Source: Paenibacillus sophorae (GTDB lineage: Bacteria; Bacillota; Bacilli; Paenibacillales; Paenibacillaceae). From it: a stretch of 64,000 bases of DNA. The stretch is taken from the NCBI RefSeq assembly GCF_018966525.1, contig NZ_CP076607.1, positions 4,836,001 through 4,900,000 of the forward strand, given 5' to 3'. The notes below the pieces were generated by a model, which saw only the letters and a program-made list of their open reading frames with translations, made no database searches and was not told the origin of the DNA. Positions 35,547-43,746 of this stretch are shown here, piece by piece (the stretch's first letter is position 1; each line of letters starts with the position of its first letter). The position numbers were made by a program, and so were the translations under genes.

Positions 35547-35774
35547 ATGATTGAAATATATGTTCTTCTTTCTATACCGTTTGGTTGGAAATTCATAAGC
35601 AAGCCACAACGTAACATCACTGTATTTACAACAATCTCTAATTATATCGTTTACAAGATCATCTTGTCTCTATTTGTTGGCTGGGCCGTAACCCCGTTTT
35701 ACTTAATCGGTTATCTCTTTAAGTTAATTCGATTGTTTAATACATCTTCAAATACTGAAAAGCAAACTAAATAG
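35547..35774 (+). CDS. Hypothetical small membrane protein (75 residues)
   Basis: Not recognised. Two to three hydrophobic stretches (MIEIYVLLSIPFGWKFI, then VYKIILSLFVGWAVTPFYLI) and a polar tail. GGAGG sits 11 bases before the ATG. It could be an immunity-type protein for the glycine-rich peptide encoded after it, but nothing proves this. Confidence 0.55.
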   Translation: MIEIYVLLSIPFGWKFISKPQRNITVFTTISNYIVYKIILSLFVGWAVTPFYLIGYLFKLIRLFNTSSNTEKQTK

Positions 35775-35786
35775 AGTTACCAGTAC

Positions 35787-35817
35787 AACGGGAAGAGCGA
35801 CAGCTCCTCCCGTTTAT
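35787..35817 (+). terminator. Hairpin between small genes
   Basis: AACGGGA and TCCCGTTT arms, followed by a short T-rich stretch. It would cut or reduce transcription into the next two small genes. Confidence 0.5.
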
Positions 35818-35849
35818 TTTGCGTTAGTCCCTGAAAGGAGGTGAGATTC

Positions 35850-36029
35850 ATGGATAAAGTAATAGAAACAGCTGGGAAGTCTGCCCTGACCGCAGTGGGC
35901 GCACTTTTTGGAGGAGGCGTAGGGGCAGCACTTGGCACAGCATTATTCCCTGGCGTAAGAACAGCCGTTGGTTATTTATTTGGTGTTGGATATGGAACAC
36001 TCAGCGGCCTCAAAGCTTGGAAACATTAG
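35850..36029 (+). CDS. Glycine-rich small hydrophobic protein, bacteriocin-like
   Basis: The 59-residue product is rich in Gly and Ala with several GxxxG/GxxxA helix-packing motifs (LFGGGVGAALGTALFPG, then VGYLFGVGYGTLSG) and a basic end (LKAWKH). A near-perfect AAAGGAGGTGAG lies 4 bases before the ATG, which signals very strong translation. There is no typical double-glycine leader. It resembles membrane-active peptides such as leaderless or class IIb bacteriocins, or holin-like proteins. The role is unproven. Confidence 0.6.
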   Translation: MDKVIETAGKSALTAVGALFGGGVGAALGTALFPGVRTAVGYLFGVGYGTLSGLKAWKH

Positions 36030-36054
36030 TGAAAAAAATTAATGGAGGAATCAA

Positions 36055-36180
36055 ATGATGAGTGATTTTTGGGAGCGTGTAGTAGAATGTGGTGTAGATG
36101 CAGTGAGCCAAACAATTGAAAACAAATTTAATGTGATTGAAACAGCAAAGGATTTGTACGATAAGTATAAAGAAGAATAA
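36055..36180 (+). CDS. Small acidic amphipathic protein (41 residues)
   Basis: The 41-codon gene (start MMSDFWERVVECGVDAVSQ, end DLYDKYKEE) has GGAGG 7 bases before its ATG and follows the glycine-rich gene after 25 bases. It is helical and acidic. It could be the partner peptide or antidote of the preceding one. Not recognised. Confidence 0.55.
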   Translation: MMSDFWERVVECGVDAVSQTIENKFNVIETAKDLYDKYKEE

Positions 36181-36196
36181 TGAGAGTCAGCTACTT

Positions 36197-36227
36197 GAAG
36201 CCCGTATTTTAATTAATTGCGGGCTTC
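36197..36227. terminator. Bidirectional terminator
   Basis: GAAGCCCG and CGGGCTTC arms with an AT-rich loop lie between convergent genes. Confidence 0.75.
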
Positions 36228-36230
36228 AGT

Positions 36231-37262
36231 TCATTCAAATTCCTCCTCAATTTTCGCATAAGGATTTTCAATAAAATCAATTCCCCATTCTTCAGGAATT
36301 AGAACAGGATTAATATTCAAATCCCTAAGTTTTTTAAGCATCTTACCAAATCTATCAGCAGACATCTTTGTGTTTTCATTACTATTAACAAAAATTTCTT
36401 TCGCTTTAGTGATTCCTCCGCAATGTTCGATAAATTTAAGCATAGTAATGAGTGTTTGACGTTTTTTGAAATTTTGTACCCTTTGATTTATAATTTGCTC
36501 TGCACATTTCAAGGTGTGATAGTCACCTTCCCCAACAATCAATTTATAAAACTTCATTACTTCATGTTTTAATCTTTGTTTGCTTAATACTTCTTTTACA
36601 GTTTCCTTTCCATTGCGAACTTGAGTTTCAAACCGAAATAATCCTTTTGTCTGCGAAAAATCCACCCATTTCTTTTTACTTTTACCCTCTTTTATTAAGA
36701 GTGTTTCATAACGATTATACCAATTGACTGTTTTGTTTTCTGACATCAAGTAACAGTTAGTGATTTCAGAAAAATACTTCTTGGTTTTATCATTGTCCAT
36801 AAAGTAATCAGGAATAAACCCCCTTTTAAATAAAGATAGATATTGTGGAATCAAGACCTCTTGTAAGTTTATATCTACAGCAGCTTCTATTCTTTTGGCT
36901 GTCCATTCAAAAAAGTCGGGGACTTTTAATGAAAGAGTATCCTTTAATACAAAATTAAAGACATCTCGAACCCAATCAAATTCAGATACTTTTGCTAAAG
37001 AATAATATCCTTCTTTATCAATAGTTAGCTTGGGACGTAAACGTACCTCTATAGAATAGTGGCCCCAAGAAGCAGAACGTATTCGAATTTCTTGAAAACC
37101 GATCTGGGAGAACGCATTTGTGACATAGGCATTTTTATCATGATGGTCTTTGCGAAGTTGACTCTTATTTAAATATTTCTTTAAGTATGACTGTATTGAA
37201 GTAAAAGTTCTGTCATACTCTATCCGGGTCATTCTGTATACAAGGTACACCATGTCCACCAA
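36231..37262 (-). CDS. Putative replication initiation protein of the element
   Basis: The 343-residue product resembles phage/plasmid replication initiators of the gene II/X or Rep_trans style. Clues are an early HYSIEVRLRPKL strand pair, NWYNRYETLL (a Tyr in the position of 'YxK..E' motifs), and GLFRFETQVRN (the 'lRfE' motif). The C-terminal half is helical. The start is uncertain: I use a TTG 10 bases after AGGAGG; an ATG three codons later is possible. It follows the primase-like gene on the same strand with a 119-base gap. It probably nicks or melts the element's origin. Confidence 0.5.
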   Translation of the reverse strand: MVDMVYLVYRMTRIEYDRTFTSIQSYLKKYLNKSQLRKDHHDKNAYVTNAFSQIGFQEIRIRSASWGHYSIEVRLRPKLTIDKEGYYSLAKVSEFDWVRDVFNFVLKDTLSLKVPDFFEWTAKRIEAAVDINLQEVLIPQYLSLFKRGFIPDYFMDNDKTKKYFSEITNCYLMSENKTVNWYNRYETLLIKEGKSKKKWVDFSQTKGLFRFETQVRNGKETVKEVLSKQRLKHEVMKFYKLIVGEGDYHTLKCAEQIINQRVQNFKKRQTLITMLKFIEHCGGITKAKEIFVNSNENTKMSADRFGKMLKKLRDLNINPVLIPEEWGIDFIENPYAKIEEEFE

Positions 37263-37287
37263 AGCAACAGCACCTCCTACACCCGCA

Positions 37288-37316
37288 CCGCCTATACGAC
37301 AGTATCTAATTGGCGG
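37288..37316. promoter_or_regulatory. GC-rich hairpin in front of the initiator gene
   Basis: CCGCC and GGCGG enclose an AT-rich loop containing TATCTAATT, followed by AGGGGTAG. A GC-stem/AT-loop of this kind beside an initiator gene could be a nick site (double-strand origin or oriT). This is a structural resemblance only. Confidence 0.3.
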
Positions 37317-37381
37317 AGGGGTAGTATTATTTAAGGAACTGTTACCAGGCAAATAATAAAGAATAAAGTGGAGTTACGATG

Positions 37382-39352
37382 CTATTTTCCCTTCTTATGA
37401 TTCCATTCATCTTCGTTGGATATTAAGCCCGTATCAATTAAATTCGCATCTGATAAACTCTCTTCTATATCTTGGTAATCATAAGTGTCATCTTCAATTC
37501 CCTCCCACTCCTCTATGTAACGTAATGTATCTTGCTTTGATTGCTCATCTAATTTTATTATTAGCTCTGAAACATTAACTATCTTTCGAGCATCAAACGT
37601 TATAGCTCTGGATGTTGAATGCCTGAAATTTTCGTCTTGGGTTTGAAGTGGTGTTGTAATGCCGCTTGAAGATTTAAGTATCAGGTTTGCTTCCTCTAGC
37701 AACTTCCCTAATTTTTTCACTCCTACTAAAATTTCATTACGTTTTCTGGATTCCTGATATAAAATTCCATATGAACTTTCCCATACAAGTTTTAATTCTT
37801 CTGTATCAGGATAATAGATTCCCAGTGTCCCATTTGATGGATTGAGGCGTCCATTTGAATAACTAAGATCATGAGGCAAAGCTATTTTGACTGCCCCCCC
37901 CCTGATTGCTTCTATCAGCAATTCTAGAAATAACTCAACTTGAGGGTGAACAACGGGTTTTGATTGATCCTCTAGTATATTCATAAATATTTGCAATGCA
38001 TTATCACTAATTATTTGTGATTCCAGCGGCGTTATAAATTCTTTTTCCGCTGCATACAAGATATAAAAATTGAAAGTATTAAATAGGTGACTAATACTAT
38101 CAATAATCCTAGAATGAACTTTAGATTCAAATTTCAATCTTAATTTTTGGAAGTCGCTTTTGTATTGATCAATCATTTGGGAGTTTAACTTTTCTGATAA
38201 CCAATCCAGATAAAAGAAAATACTTGTGGATAATGGATTCATCTTTTCAAACTTCTCGAATCTCTTCATCTTAGCTGAATCAAATCCAGGCTCATTACGA
38301 TTGAAAATGTTATCCATTGATATCCTGATTGTACGAGCGATTGTTGAACTGTTTTTCTCATTATTGTTAAGGAACCGTTCTCCAGTAAATAAAGCCATTC
38401 CGGTTGGTAAAGCATCATCGACTGAGGAAAGTTGTCTATCCCCTAACCATCGAATGATATTCTCGACTTTTTCGTCAGTACGATATTCATTCTCTGCAGT
38501 TTTTGAAGTTCCATAATCATCAACTACAATAACGCTGTCCTTATGTTTGGTGTAAGCTGATTTTAAATCCTTCTTATAAGAGTCAACACGAACTATGTTT
38601 TCAGTATCGTAAAAGCTTGTAAAAAGACTTGACAATCTTGTCTTACCCAAACCTGTCTTTCCATAAATCCACATGGCGAAGTTAGGTGACAAATCTTTGG
38701 ACTCTACAAGAGGAGTAACAATGAGCGAAAGAAGAGAGTAACTCAGTAGAGCATACGTCACCTTTTGATCACAGATATTTAGCATTTCAATTGTCTCCTT
38801 AAACGCTTGCTCCTCGCTTAAAGAGTTGTTCTTCAAGAATTTAAATTCTGTAAATGTGGTTCTATAGGTTTGTCTCGACTTACCGATCTTCCCTCCAGAA
38901 TGTAAGAAAAACCAACCTTGTTCATCTTTGTGCCAACCAATTAAATCTAGCTCATTTACTGTTGGAATCTTCTTATCAATGTGATTTAAAAATTGCAAAA
39001 TCCACACATAAGATTTCGGAGTTATAGAGTCTAGTACAGCAAATTGATTCCATCGCCGAATCCAATTCACATTATGCAGTTCTTTCTTAAGAATAGTGAT
39101 AGGCTCCAAAAGAACTGTCGCCCCTTCTCTTAAAGCATAAAATTTGTAACGCATATCTTTGATGTTTCCTTGTTTATCCAACACGTTAACTTTTTCCACT
39201 GGAATCAAAATAAAGTGGAAGGTTGATGCCTTTTGTCCACTTATGTGTACATTGAAATCCCCATTCTCATCAACATAAAAATGATCACCAGCGTAACTTT
39301 CATTGAAAAAAGCTAAAAGAGATTCAGGTGTATCACTATCGCGAATATTCAT
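37382..39352 (-). CDS. DUF927-like primase/helicase ATPase
   Basis: The 656-residue protein has an N-terminal alpha/beta part, a DUF927-like middle (VNELDLIGWHKDEQGWFFLH near residues 140-160) and a P-loop ATPase with WIYGKTGLGKTRLSSLF near residue 235. Walker B is DSVIVVDDYG and a sensor region TGERFLNNNEKNSS follows. The C-terminal third is helical with an acidic end. Such proteins unwind origin DNA in phages and islands. GGAGG lies 5 bases before the chosen ATG. It sits beside a 20-bp perfect inverted repeat. Confidence 0.75.
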   Translation of the reverse strand: MNIRDSDTPESLLAFFNESYAGDHFYVDENGDFNVHISGQKASTFHFILIPVEKVNVLDKQGNIKDMRYKFYALREGATVLLEPITILKKELHNVNWIRRWNQFAVLDSITPKSYVWILQFLNHIDKKIPTVNELDLIGWHKDEQGWFFLHSGGKIGKSRQTYRTTFTEFKFLKNNSLSEEQAFKETIEMLNICDQKVTYALLSYSLLSLIVTPLVESKDLSPNFAMWIYGKTGLGKTRLSSLFTSFYDTENIVRVDSYKKDLKSAYTKHKDSVIVVDDYGTSKTAENEYRTDEKVENIIRWLGDRQLSSVDDALPTGMALFTGERFLNNNEKNSSTIARTIRISMDNIFNRNEPGFDSAKMKRFEKFEKMNPLSTSIFFYLDWLSEKLNSQMIDQYKSDFQKLRLKFESKVHSRIIDSISHLFNTFNFYILYAAEKEFITPLESQIISDNALQIFMNILEDQSKPVVHPQVELFLELLIEAIRGGAVKIALPHDLSYSNGRLNPSNGTLGIYYPDTEELKLVWESSYGILYQESRKRNEILVGVKKLGKLLEEANLILKSSSGITTPLQTQDENFRHSTSRAITFDARKIVNVSELIIKLDEQSKQDTLRYIEEWEGIEDDTYDYQDIEESLSDANLIDTGLISNEDEWNHKKGK

Positions 39353-39362
39353 ATATACCTCC

Positions 39363-39418
39363 AAAAAATATGAAAATGTGATTATAAATTAGGACTTTAT
39401 CACATTTTCATATTTTTT
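39363..39418. repeat. Perfect 20-bp inverted repeat upstream of the primase-like gene
   Basis: AAAAAATATGAAAATGTGAT (39363-39382) and its exact reverse complement (39399-39418) are separated by 16 bases. The left arm ends 11 bases before the primase-like start codon, and the integrase starts 132 bases to the right. It is either an operator that controls the replication genes or part of the origin. Confidence 0.75.
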
Positions 39419-39549
39419 CCTGTATTATTTTTCACTTTGCGTTTAACAGCTAATTAATTCTATATACTTACCATTCCAGCTTTATAGGCAGGGGCAATCA
39501 CGCTCCTGTCTTTTTCATATCCCAAAAAAATCATTGGAGGTCGAAGCAC

Positions 39550-40719
39550 ATGAAAGGCAGCTTACGTAAACGCAATAAATACTGGTACATCATTGTTGAA
39601 ACGAAGGACGAGTCCGGGAAGCGAAAGCCAAAGTGGATTAATACCAAATGCGAAAAGAAATCCGATGCCGAAAAGTTTCTGCGAGAAACACTTACAAAAA
39701 TGGACAACAACAGTTTTGTCCTTCCACAACGAAAACTCAAATTCACCGAATTTATGCTGGATTGGCTTAATAACGTTATTAAAAGTGAGGTAGAGGGAAC
39801 TACTTGGGAAGGTTATGAGATGATTGTAACAAAGCATATCATTCCATATTTCAGGAAAACAAATGATATACTCCTACAAGAATTACAACCTATGCATCTG
39901 CAAAAATATTATGAGACAAAGTATCAAGATGATCCATCGACTGGCAAAAAAGGATTATCCGCTAAAACATTAAGAAGACACCACGCTAATATTAGGAGTG
40001 CTTTGAAATTCGGAGTGCGAATGAACCTGATTCCTTTTAATCCTGCTGATCGAATCGTGCTTCCAAAGCAGGAGAAATTCAATGCTAGCTACTACACTGT
40101 CGAACAGCTCGAAAAGCTGTTTGAGGTTTGCTTGGGTACACCGATAGAATCGGCAGTATATCTCGCTGCTCATTATGGGCTTCGACGTTCTGAGGTGCTT
40201 GGATTGAAGTGGGATTGTATCAATTTCGAAGAAAAGACAATCTCGATTAAAGAGGTTCGCGTGAAGTACGGTAAAGAAGTTGTGGTAAAGAAACCTAAAA
40301 GCGAGAGCAGCCAGCGCATTCTGCCTTTGATGGAAAAACTCGAAGATTATCTATTACCTCTAAAGAAACAACGGATAAAAAACAAACTGCTATATGGCAA
40401 AGATTACGTCGATAGCGGTCTTGTATGCTGCTGGCCTGACGGCAGTCCCATGAAGACGGAATACCTGAATCACAAATTCAAAGCCATACTTGCAAAGAAC
40501 GGATTGCCGCATATCAGATTCCATGATCTCAGGCACTCGACAGCCAGCTACTTGATTAAAAATGGCGTAAGTCTGAAAGAGATTCAGGTCTGGCTGGGAC
40601 ATTCAACCATCAGCATTACAGCCAATACTTATACGCACATCGACATGGAGACGAAAAAGGATACCGCACAAAAGATCAACGATATCTTTTCTAAGAAATC
40701 AAAGGGGGCCGCTCAATGA
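39550..40719 (+). CDS. Tyrosine-type site-specific integrase
   Basis: The 389-residue recombinase has the AP2-like N-terminal arm-binding part (GSLRKRNKYWYIIVE), a SAM-like core-binding domain (about 60-165) and the catalytic domain. Active-site residues seen: Arg in YGLRRSEVLGLKW, Lys in VVKKPKSESSQR, HDLRHS, GHS and the nucleophile Tyr in ANTYTH. It catalyses integration into and excision from tRNA-Leu. It lies 350 bases from attR. GGAGG lies 9 bases before the ATG. Its catalytic pattern resembles the fragment at 49469-49696. Confidence 0.95.
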   Translation: MKGSLRKRNKYWYIIVETKDESGKRKPKWINTKCEKKSDAEKFLRETLTKMDNNSFVLPQRKLKFTEFMLDWLNNVIKSEVEGTTWEGYEMIVTKHIIPYFRKTNDILLQELQPMHLQKYYETKYQDDPSTGKKGLSAKTLRRHHANIRSALKFGVRMNLIPFNPADRIVLPKQEKFNASYYTVEQLEKLFEVCLGTPIESAVYLAAHYGLRRSEVLGLKWDCINFEEKTISIKEVRVKYGKEVVVKKPKSESSQRILPLMEKLEDYLLPLKKQRIKNKLLYGKDYVDSGLVCCWPDGSPMKTEYLNHKFKAILAKNGLPHIRFHDLRHSTASYLIKNGVSLKEIQVWLGHSTISITANTYTHIDMETKKDTAQKINDIFSKKSKGAAQ

Positions 40720-40910
40720 AGCATATCGCTTGGGGAGCATTAGATGATGCGGCAATCCAGTCTGCGCTGCTGGATATTGCCATACTCCACGTAAAGCTTG
40801 CTTTGGAGCATAGCGACAAGAATACTTTACCTTATCGTAAAGAAGTCATTAGAGCAGAAATCCAGCGCCTGAGAATGGAGCGTGACAGAATCCTCGAACG
40901 TAGAGTTTGA
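40716..40910 (+). CDS. Small protein overlapping the integrase gene
   Basis: The 64-residue protein is helical and charged (LPYRKEVIRAEIQRLRMERD). Its ATG overlaps the integrase stop by 4 bases (ATGA), so the two are co-translated. It may be a directionality factor or an integrase accessory protein; no helix-turn-helix is evident. Confidence 0.6.
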   Translation: MKHIAWGALDDAAIQSALLDIAILHVKLALEHSDKNTLPYRKEVIRAEIQRLRMERDRILERRV

Positions 40911-40994
40911 ATAAAGAGCGCTCGTTATAAAATCAATTCAAGCATCATTCCGAGCGTACCGGAAACCTCGAATCTACACACAAAAAAAGGCGCC

Positions 40995-41014
40995 GTTAGC
41001 AAAATGTTAGCAAA
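40995..41014. repeat. Right pair of GTTAGCAAA repeats
   Basis: GTTAGCAAA at 40995 and 41006, between the integrase module and attR, mirrors the pair at 25798/25810. Confidence 0.6.
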
Positions 41015-41073
41015 TCACTTTAAAAACAAACAAGGGTTCCAGCTCTAATGAGCTGAAACCCTTGTTCTTCTAG

Positions 41074-41159
41074 TGCCGAGGACGGGGGTCGAACCCGTAC
41101 GGTACTCACGTACCGCAGGATTTTAAGTCCTGTGCGTCTGCCAATTCCGCCACCCCGGC
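41074..41159 (-). tRNA. tRNA-Leu (anticodon UAA), attachment site of the element
   Basis: The minus strand folds as an 86-nt class II tRNA. It has acceptor GCCGGGG/CCTCGGC with discriminator A, an anticodon stem CAGGA/TCCTG with loop CTTAAAA (anticodon TAA), and a long variable arm. CCA is not encoded. The 5' half is chromosomal and the 3' half was brought by the element. Confidence 0.95.
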
Positions 41160-41323
41160 AGGGGTAAAATAAACTTACGCGCGTGACGCGACAAGATATA
41201 TAATATCATGATTCTATAGTTGACGCAATCATTATTTTTTCTGTGCATCCGCTTTTCTATCGCTGGACAAAACATGGCCCGCACCGGCGCTTCACCGGAT
41301 ACGGGCCATTGTCCCTGCTCGAA

Positions 41324-41710
41324 TTAACGGCGTTCGCCGGTTCTGTTTCTCATGCCCACCAGACCGAACAGGCCGATCAGACCAAGCCATCCCCAATTGG
41401 AATAGTTGCGATTGTTTGCCGCATTTGTAGCGCGGTATGTGCCGGTACGCGTAGTGCCCAGCGGAGTAACGGCTGTGCCCGTACGGCCCGGTGCGGTCAT
41501 CGTATTGTCGTTGGTGTACGTGGTACCTGTAGGATAGGTTACCCGGTCGCCGCGATACATGTTGGCGGTCATTCCGCTATTGGTTTCCGTAGCGTTAACC
41601 GCCACGCTTTCCGCCTCGGCTGCAGATGTATTCTCTGCATAACCGACACCCATCAGACTCATCGATAAAACAGCGCTGCATGCAAGGCTAGCCATCAGCT
41701 TCTTTTTCAA
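41324..41710 (-). CDS. WGxxGxxG-anchored exported protein
   Basis: The 128-residue protein has a Sec signal peptide (KKKLMASLACSAVLSMSLM, cleavage near GYA-E), a Thr/Asn/Gly-rich middle, and a C-terminal sorting-like tail: WGWLGLIGLFGLVG followed by MRNRTGERR. The W-G-x-x-G-x-x-G motif, helix and basic end define the WGxxGxxG family. Function unknown. Confidence 0.85.
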   Translation of the reverse strand: MKKKLMASLACSAVLSMSLMGVGYAENTSAAEAESVAVNATETNSGMTANMYRGDRVTYPTGTTYTNDNTMTAPGRTGTAVTPLGTTRTGTYRATNAANNRNYSNWGWLGLIGLFGLVGMRNRTGERR

Positions 41711-41835
41711 AGGTGTGTCCCTCCTTTTATGTTAGTCGCTGTTAGCTTCTCCCCATACGCCCGACTCTATGCAGAGCATGCCGCATTATTCAACCGCTGC
41801 CGGGAACACTAACTTACAGAAAGGTGGGATCAACC

Positions 41836-41991
41836 ATGGATATATATTTCGACAGCTACAAAATTGCGGCTCTGGAGAAGCAGGACGACGCCGTCGAGAT
41901 CATTCGCAGCGCCGAAGCCAACATCGCGCGATTGACAGGCAGCCCCGTTACGCTGATCGCCTTTGAGAAAAGCGAAGGGACGGAGCGTTAG
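41836..41991 (+). CDS. Small hypothetical protein (51 residues)
   Basis: Start MDIYFDSYKIAALEKQDD, end FEKSEGTER. AAGGTGGG lies 9 bases before the ATG. Helical, no membrane segment, not recognised. Codon use fits the chromosome. Confidence 0.65.
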   Translation: MDIYFDSYKIAALEKQDDAVEIIRSAEANIARLTGSPVTLIAFEKSEGTER

Positions 41992-42090
41992 CCTTAAAGT
42001 CCGAGTCACACAAATGGCACAAGTATCCTGATACTGAATCTGAAGAGTCGGGCGCGGACTGTCACCCGGGCAGTTCGTTAGCCCCCCATA

Positions 42091-42426
42091 TTAACCAGGG
42101 TACACTTCGATAATGCAGTCCAGCCCGATCCATCTCCACTCGTCCGCCCATTGCAGCTTGATTTCACGCGAGTGGGCATGAATGGAGGTGACAAACCCGC
42201 TCAGCCTCACATCCTCATAAGAATCGAACAGAACAAGCGTTACCCGGACATGCTCCCGCAGCGACAGCGTCAGCGTTCGTTCCATCTCTTCCCGCTTCTG
42301 GTCATCAAGCACGGGCGGTTCCCGGCGCAGTATCTCCCGCTGTTCCTCCAGAATTCGCTGCTTATGCTCAGGCAGCATCATGCGGCTGCTTTCCCACAAA
42401 CCGTTTCCCTCCAGTTTTTTACCCAA
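42091..42426 (-). CDS. YolD-like family protein
   Basis: The 111-residue protein begins (M)GKKLEGNGLWESSRMMLPE, the YolD signature. The C-terminal half is the small beta fold (VTLVLFDSYEDVRLSGFVTS). YolD-like proteins often sit beside UV-repair polymerases, but none is here. The TTG start has AAGGAGG 9 bases upstream, and family alignment supports it. Confidence 0.88.
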   Translation of the reverse strand: MGKKLEGNGLWESSRMMLPEHKQRILEEQREILRREPPVLDDQKREEMERTLTLSLREHVRVTLVLFDSYEDVRLSGFVTSIHAHSREIKLQWADEWRWIGLDCIIEVYPG

Positions 42427-42599
42427 AGGGATTCGCCTCCTTTTTTCAAAAAATATTCTCCGCTCTCCAATACAGGAACGTATGTTTGTATTATATCCAC
42501 TTTTCCGCTCATGAATCAACAAGGAAAAAATAACAGCGAAAAAGACGCTGACAGCTGCTGCCGCTGCGCGCCTTTTTACCCGGGACGGTTTGATCCGGT

Positions 42600-43124
42600 C
42601 TATTCGCTTTTCTTCGTATCCAACAACCCGATTGCTTCTCTCGCTTCGTTAAGCTTGGAAATACCATACAGCATCACAATGTCCGCATTTTTATTCATTT
42701 GATCGAACTGTTCGGCGGTTACATCGGGAGAAACGGCGCTTTCCGAAGCTTCTTTTTTGATCTCATAGGCTTTTTGAAAAGAGTCCTTGGCTTCTGCCAA
42801 AAGCTTCTCGACATTATCCGGAAGTCCGGATGGAATCTTTACGTCATGAGCCTGGTCCGATAAGTCGGATGCCGTATCCTGAAACTTCTTGATGGCCTTC
42901 TCCAGCTCATCAGCCGTTAACGTGCCTCCGGAATAGGAAGCAAGCGCTTCGTTAAAATCATCCAAGGACGATTTCGCGCTCTGATCGAGTGTCGACATCT
43001 CGTCATAAAATTGCTGAACGCTCTTCTGCATATCTTCTTGGGATAATGCAGCTGGCGCTCCTCCGCCGCAGGCGCTGAGCAGTGCAAGCAATATCGCCGC
43101 GCCTACCAGTAAGGCTATTCTCAT
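42600..43124 (-). CDS. Predicted lipoprotein (174 residues)
   Basis: Signal peptide with lipobox LLSACGGG (lipid-modified Cys near residue 19), then a fully helical domain with heptad-like Leu/Ala and acidic residues (DMQKSVQQFYDEMSTLDQS). It would be anchored outside the membrane. AGGGAGG precedes the ATG. Not assigned to a named family. Confidence 0.75.
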   Translation of the reverse strand: MRIALLVGAAILLALLSACGGGAPAALSQEDMQKSVQQFYDEMSTLDQSAKSSLDDFNEALASYSGGTLTADELEKAIKKFQDTASDLSDQAHDVKIPSGLPDNVEKLLAEAKDSFQKAYEIKKEASESAVSPDVTAEQFDQMNKNADIVMLYGISKLNEAREAIGLLDTKKSE

Positions 43125-43259
43125 GTATTCTATCCCTCCTTTTAAAAGGATAGAAAAAATTGTCGAAATGCGCAACTGAAAAAAGTAGGAATCCTCTGTG
43201 ACAGACTCCCCGAATGAATTATAATGAAATGTACTTGCCGTTAATGAAAGGAGATTAAA

Positions 43260-43700
43260 GTGCGTAAACGTAAGCATAAGACCTATCTTCTGGTCATCAT
43301 TCTGCTGCTTCTGGTGCTGTCTTACCTGGCTGAAAAAAACGGCTGGAACTTCGAGAATCCTCCTGCTTCCGATTCAGAGGTGGTGCAGTTGATCTTCCCG
43401 TCGGACGAATATCCGGAGACCGCAGAGCATATTGAGGAGGCCATGGATAAGGGTGAATCCAAAATATGTACGATTGACCGTGGCGGAGCCGAGGAGAACC
43501 GCAAGGAATCGCTAAAAGGCGTCCCTACCAAAAAGCGCTACGACCGCGATGAATGGCCTATGGCTATGTGCAAAGAAGGCGGAACGGGGGCGGACATCGC
43601 ATACATATCACCGGCTGACAACCGTGGTGCGGGCAGTTGGGTTGGCAATCAGCTGGATCAATACCCGGATGGGACACGGATCGAGTTCATTATTAAATGA
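43260..43700 (+). CDS. NucA/NucB-type secreted deoxyribonuclease
   Basis: The 146-residue protein has an N-terminal membrane/signal helix and the NucB pattern: ICTIDRGGAEENRKES, KRYDRDEWPMAMCKEGG (catalytic DRDE.P) and YISPADNRGAGSWVGNQL. It degrades DNA outside the cell, typically during sporulation. The GTG start has AAAGGAG 6 bases upstream. Confidence 0.9.
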   Translation: MRKRKHKTYLLVIILLLLVLSYLAEKNGWNFENPPASDSEVVQLIFPSDEYPETAEHIEEAMDKGESKICTIDRGGAEENRKESLKGVPTKKRYDRDEWPMAMCKEGGTGADIAYISPADNRGAGSWVGNQLDQYPDGTRIEFIIK

Positions 43701-43702
43701 CA

Positions 43703-43731
43703 ACCCCTTCAAGCCAAGCTTGAAGGGGCTG
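43703..43731 (+). terminator. Terminator after the NucB-type gene
   Basis: CCCCTTCAAGC and GCTTGAAGGGG form a perfect 11-bp stem, 4 bases after the stop codon. Confidence 0.7.
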
Positions 43732-43746
43732 CACCGGTTTTCGCTA

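Larger units (their letters stand above)
25650..41129. mobile_element. 15.5-kb integrated element in tRNA-Leu(UAA)
   Basis: The element is bounded by identical 19-base cores at 25650-25668 and 41111-41129 in the anticodon region of tRNA-Leu. It is markedly AT-rich. It carries a tyrosine integrase with a small overlapping gene at the right end, a replication module (primase-like ATPase and initiator-like protein), an XRE regulator, and cargo that looks defence-related. I see no relaxase, VirB4 or coupling protein, and no capsid genes. It is therefore an integrative mobilisable element or phage-satellite-like island rather than a full conjugative element. The right copy regenerates a functional tRNA. 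Confidence 0.85.

Noticed and set aside
25798..41014. GTTAGCAAA repeats as a CRISPR or iteron array
   Set aside because: Only pairs of 9-mers at the two ends, without regular spacers or arrays; arm-type integrase sites explain the positions better.
25650..41129. The island as a complete conjugative element or prophage
   Set aside because: No relaxase of a known family, no VirB4 or coupling ATPase, and no capsid, portal or terminase genes were seen.
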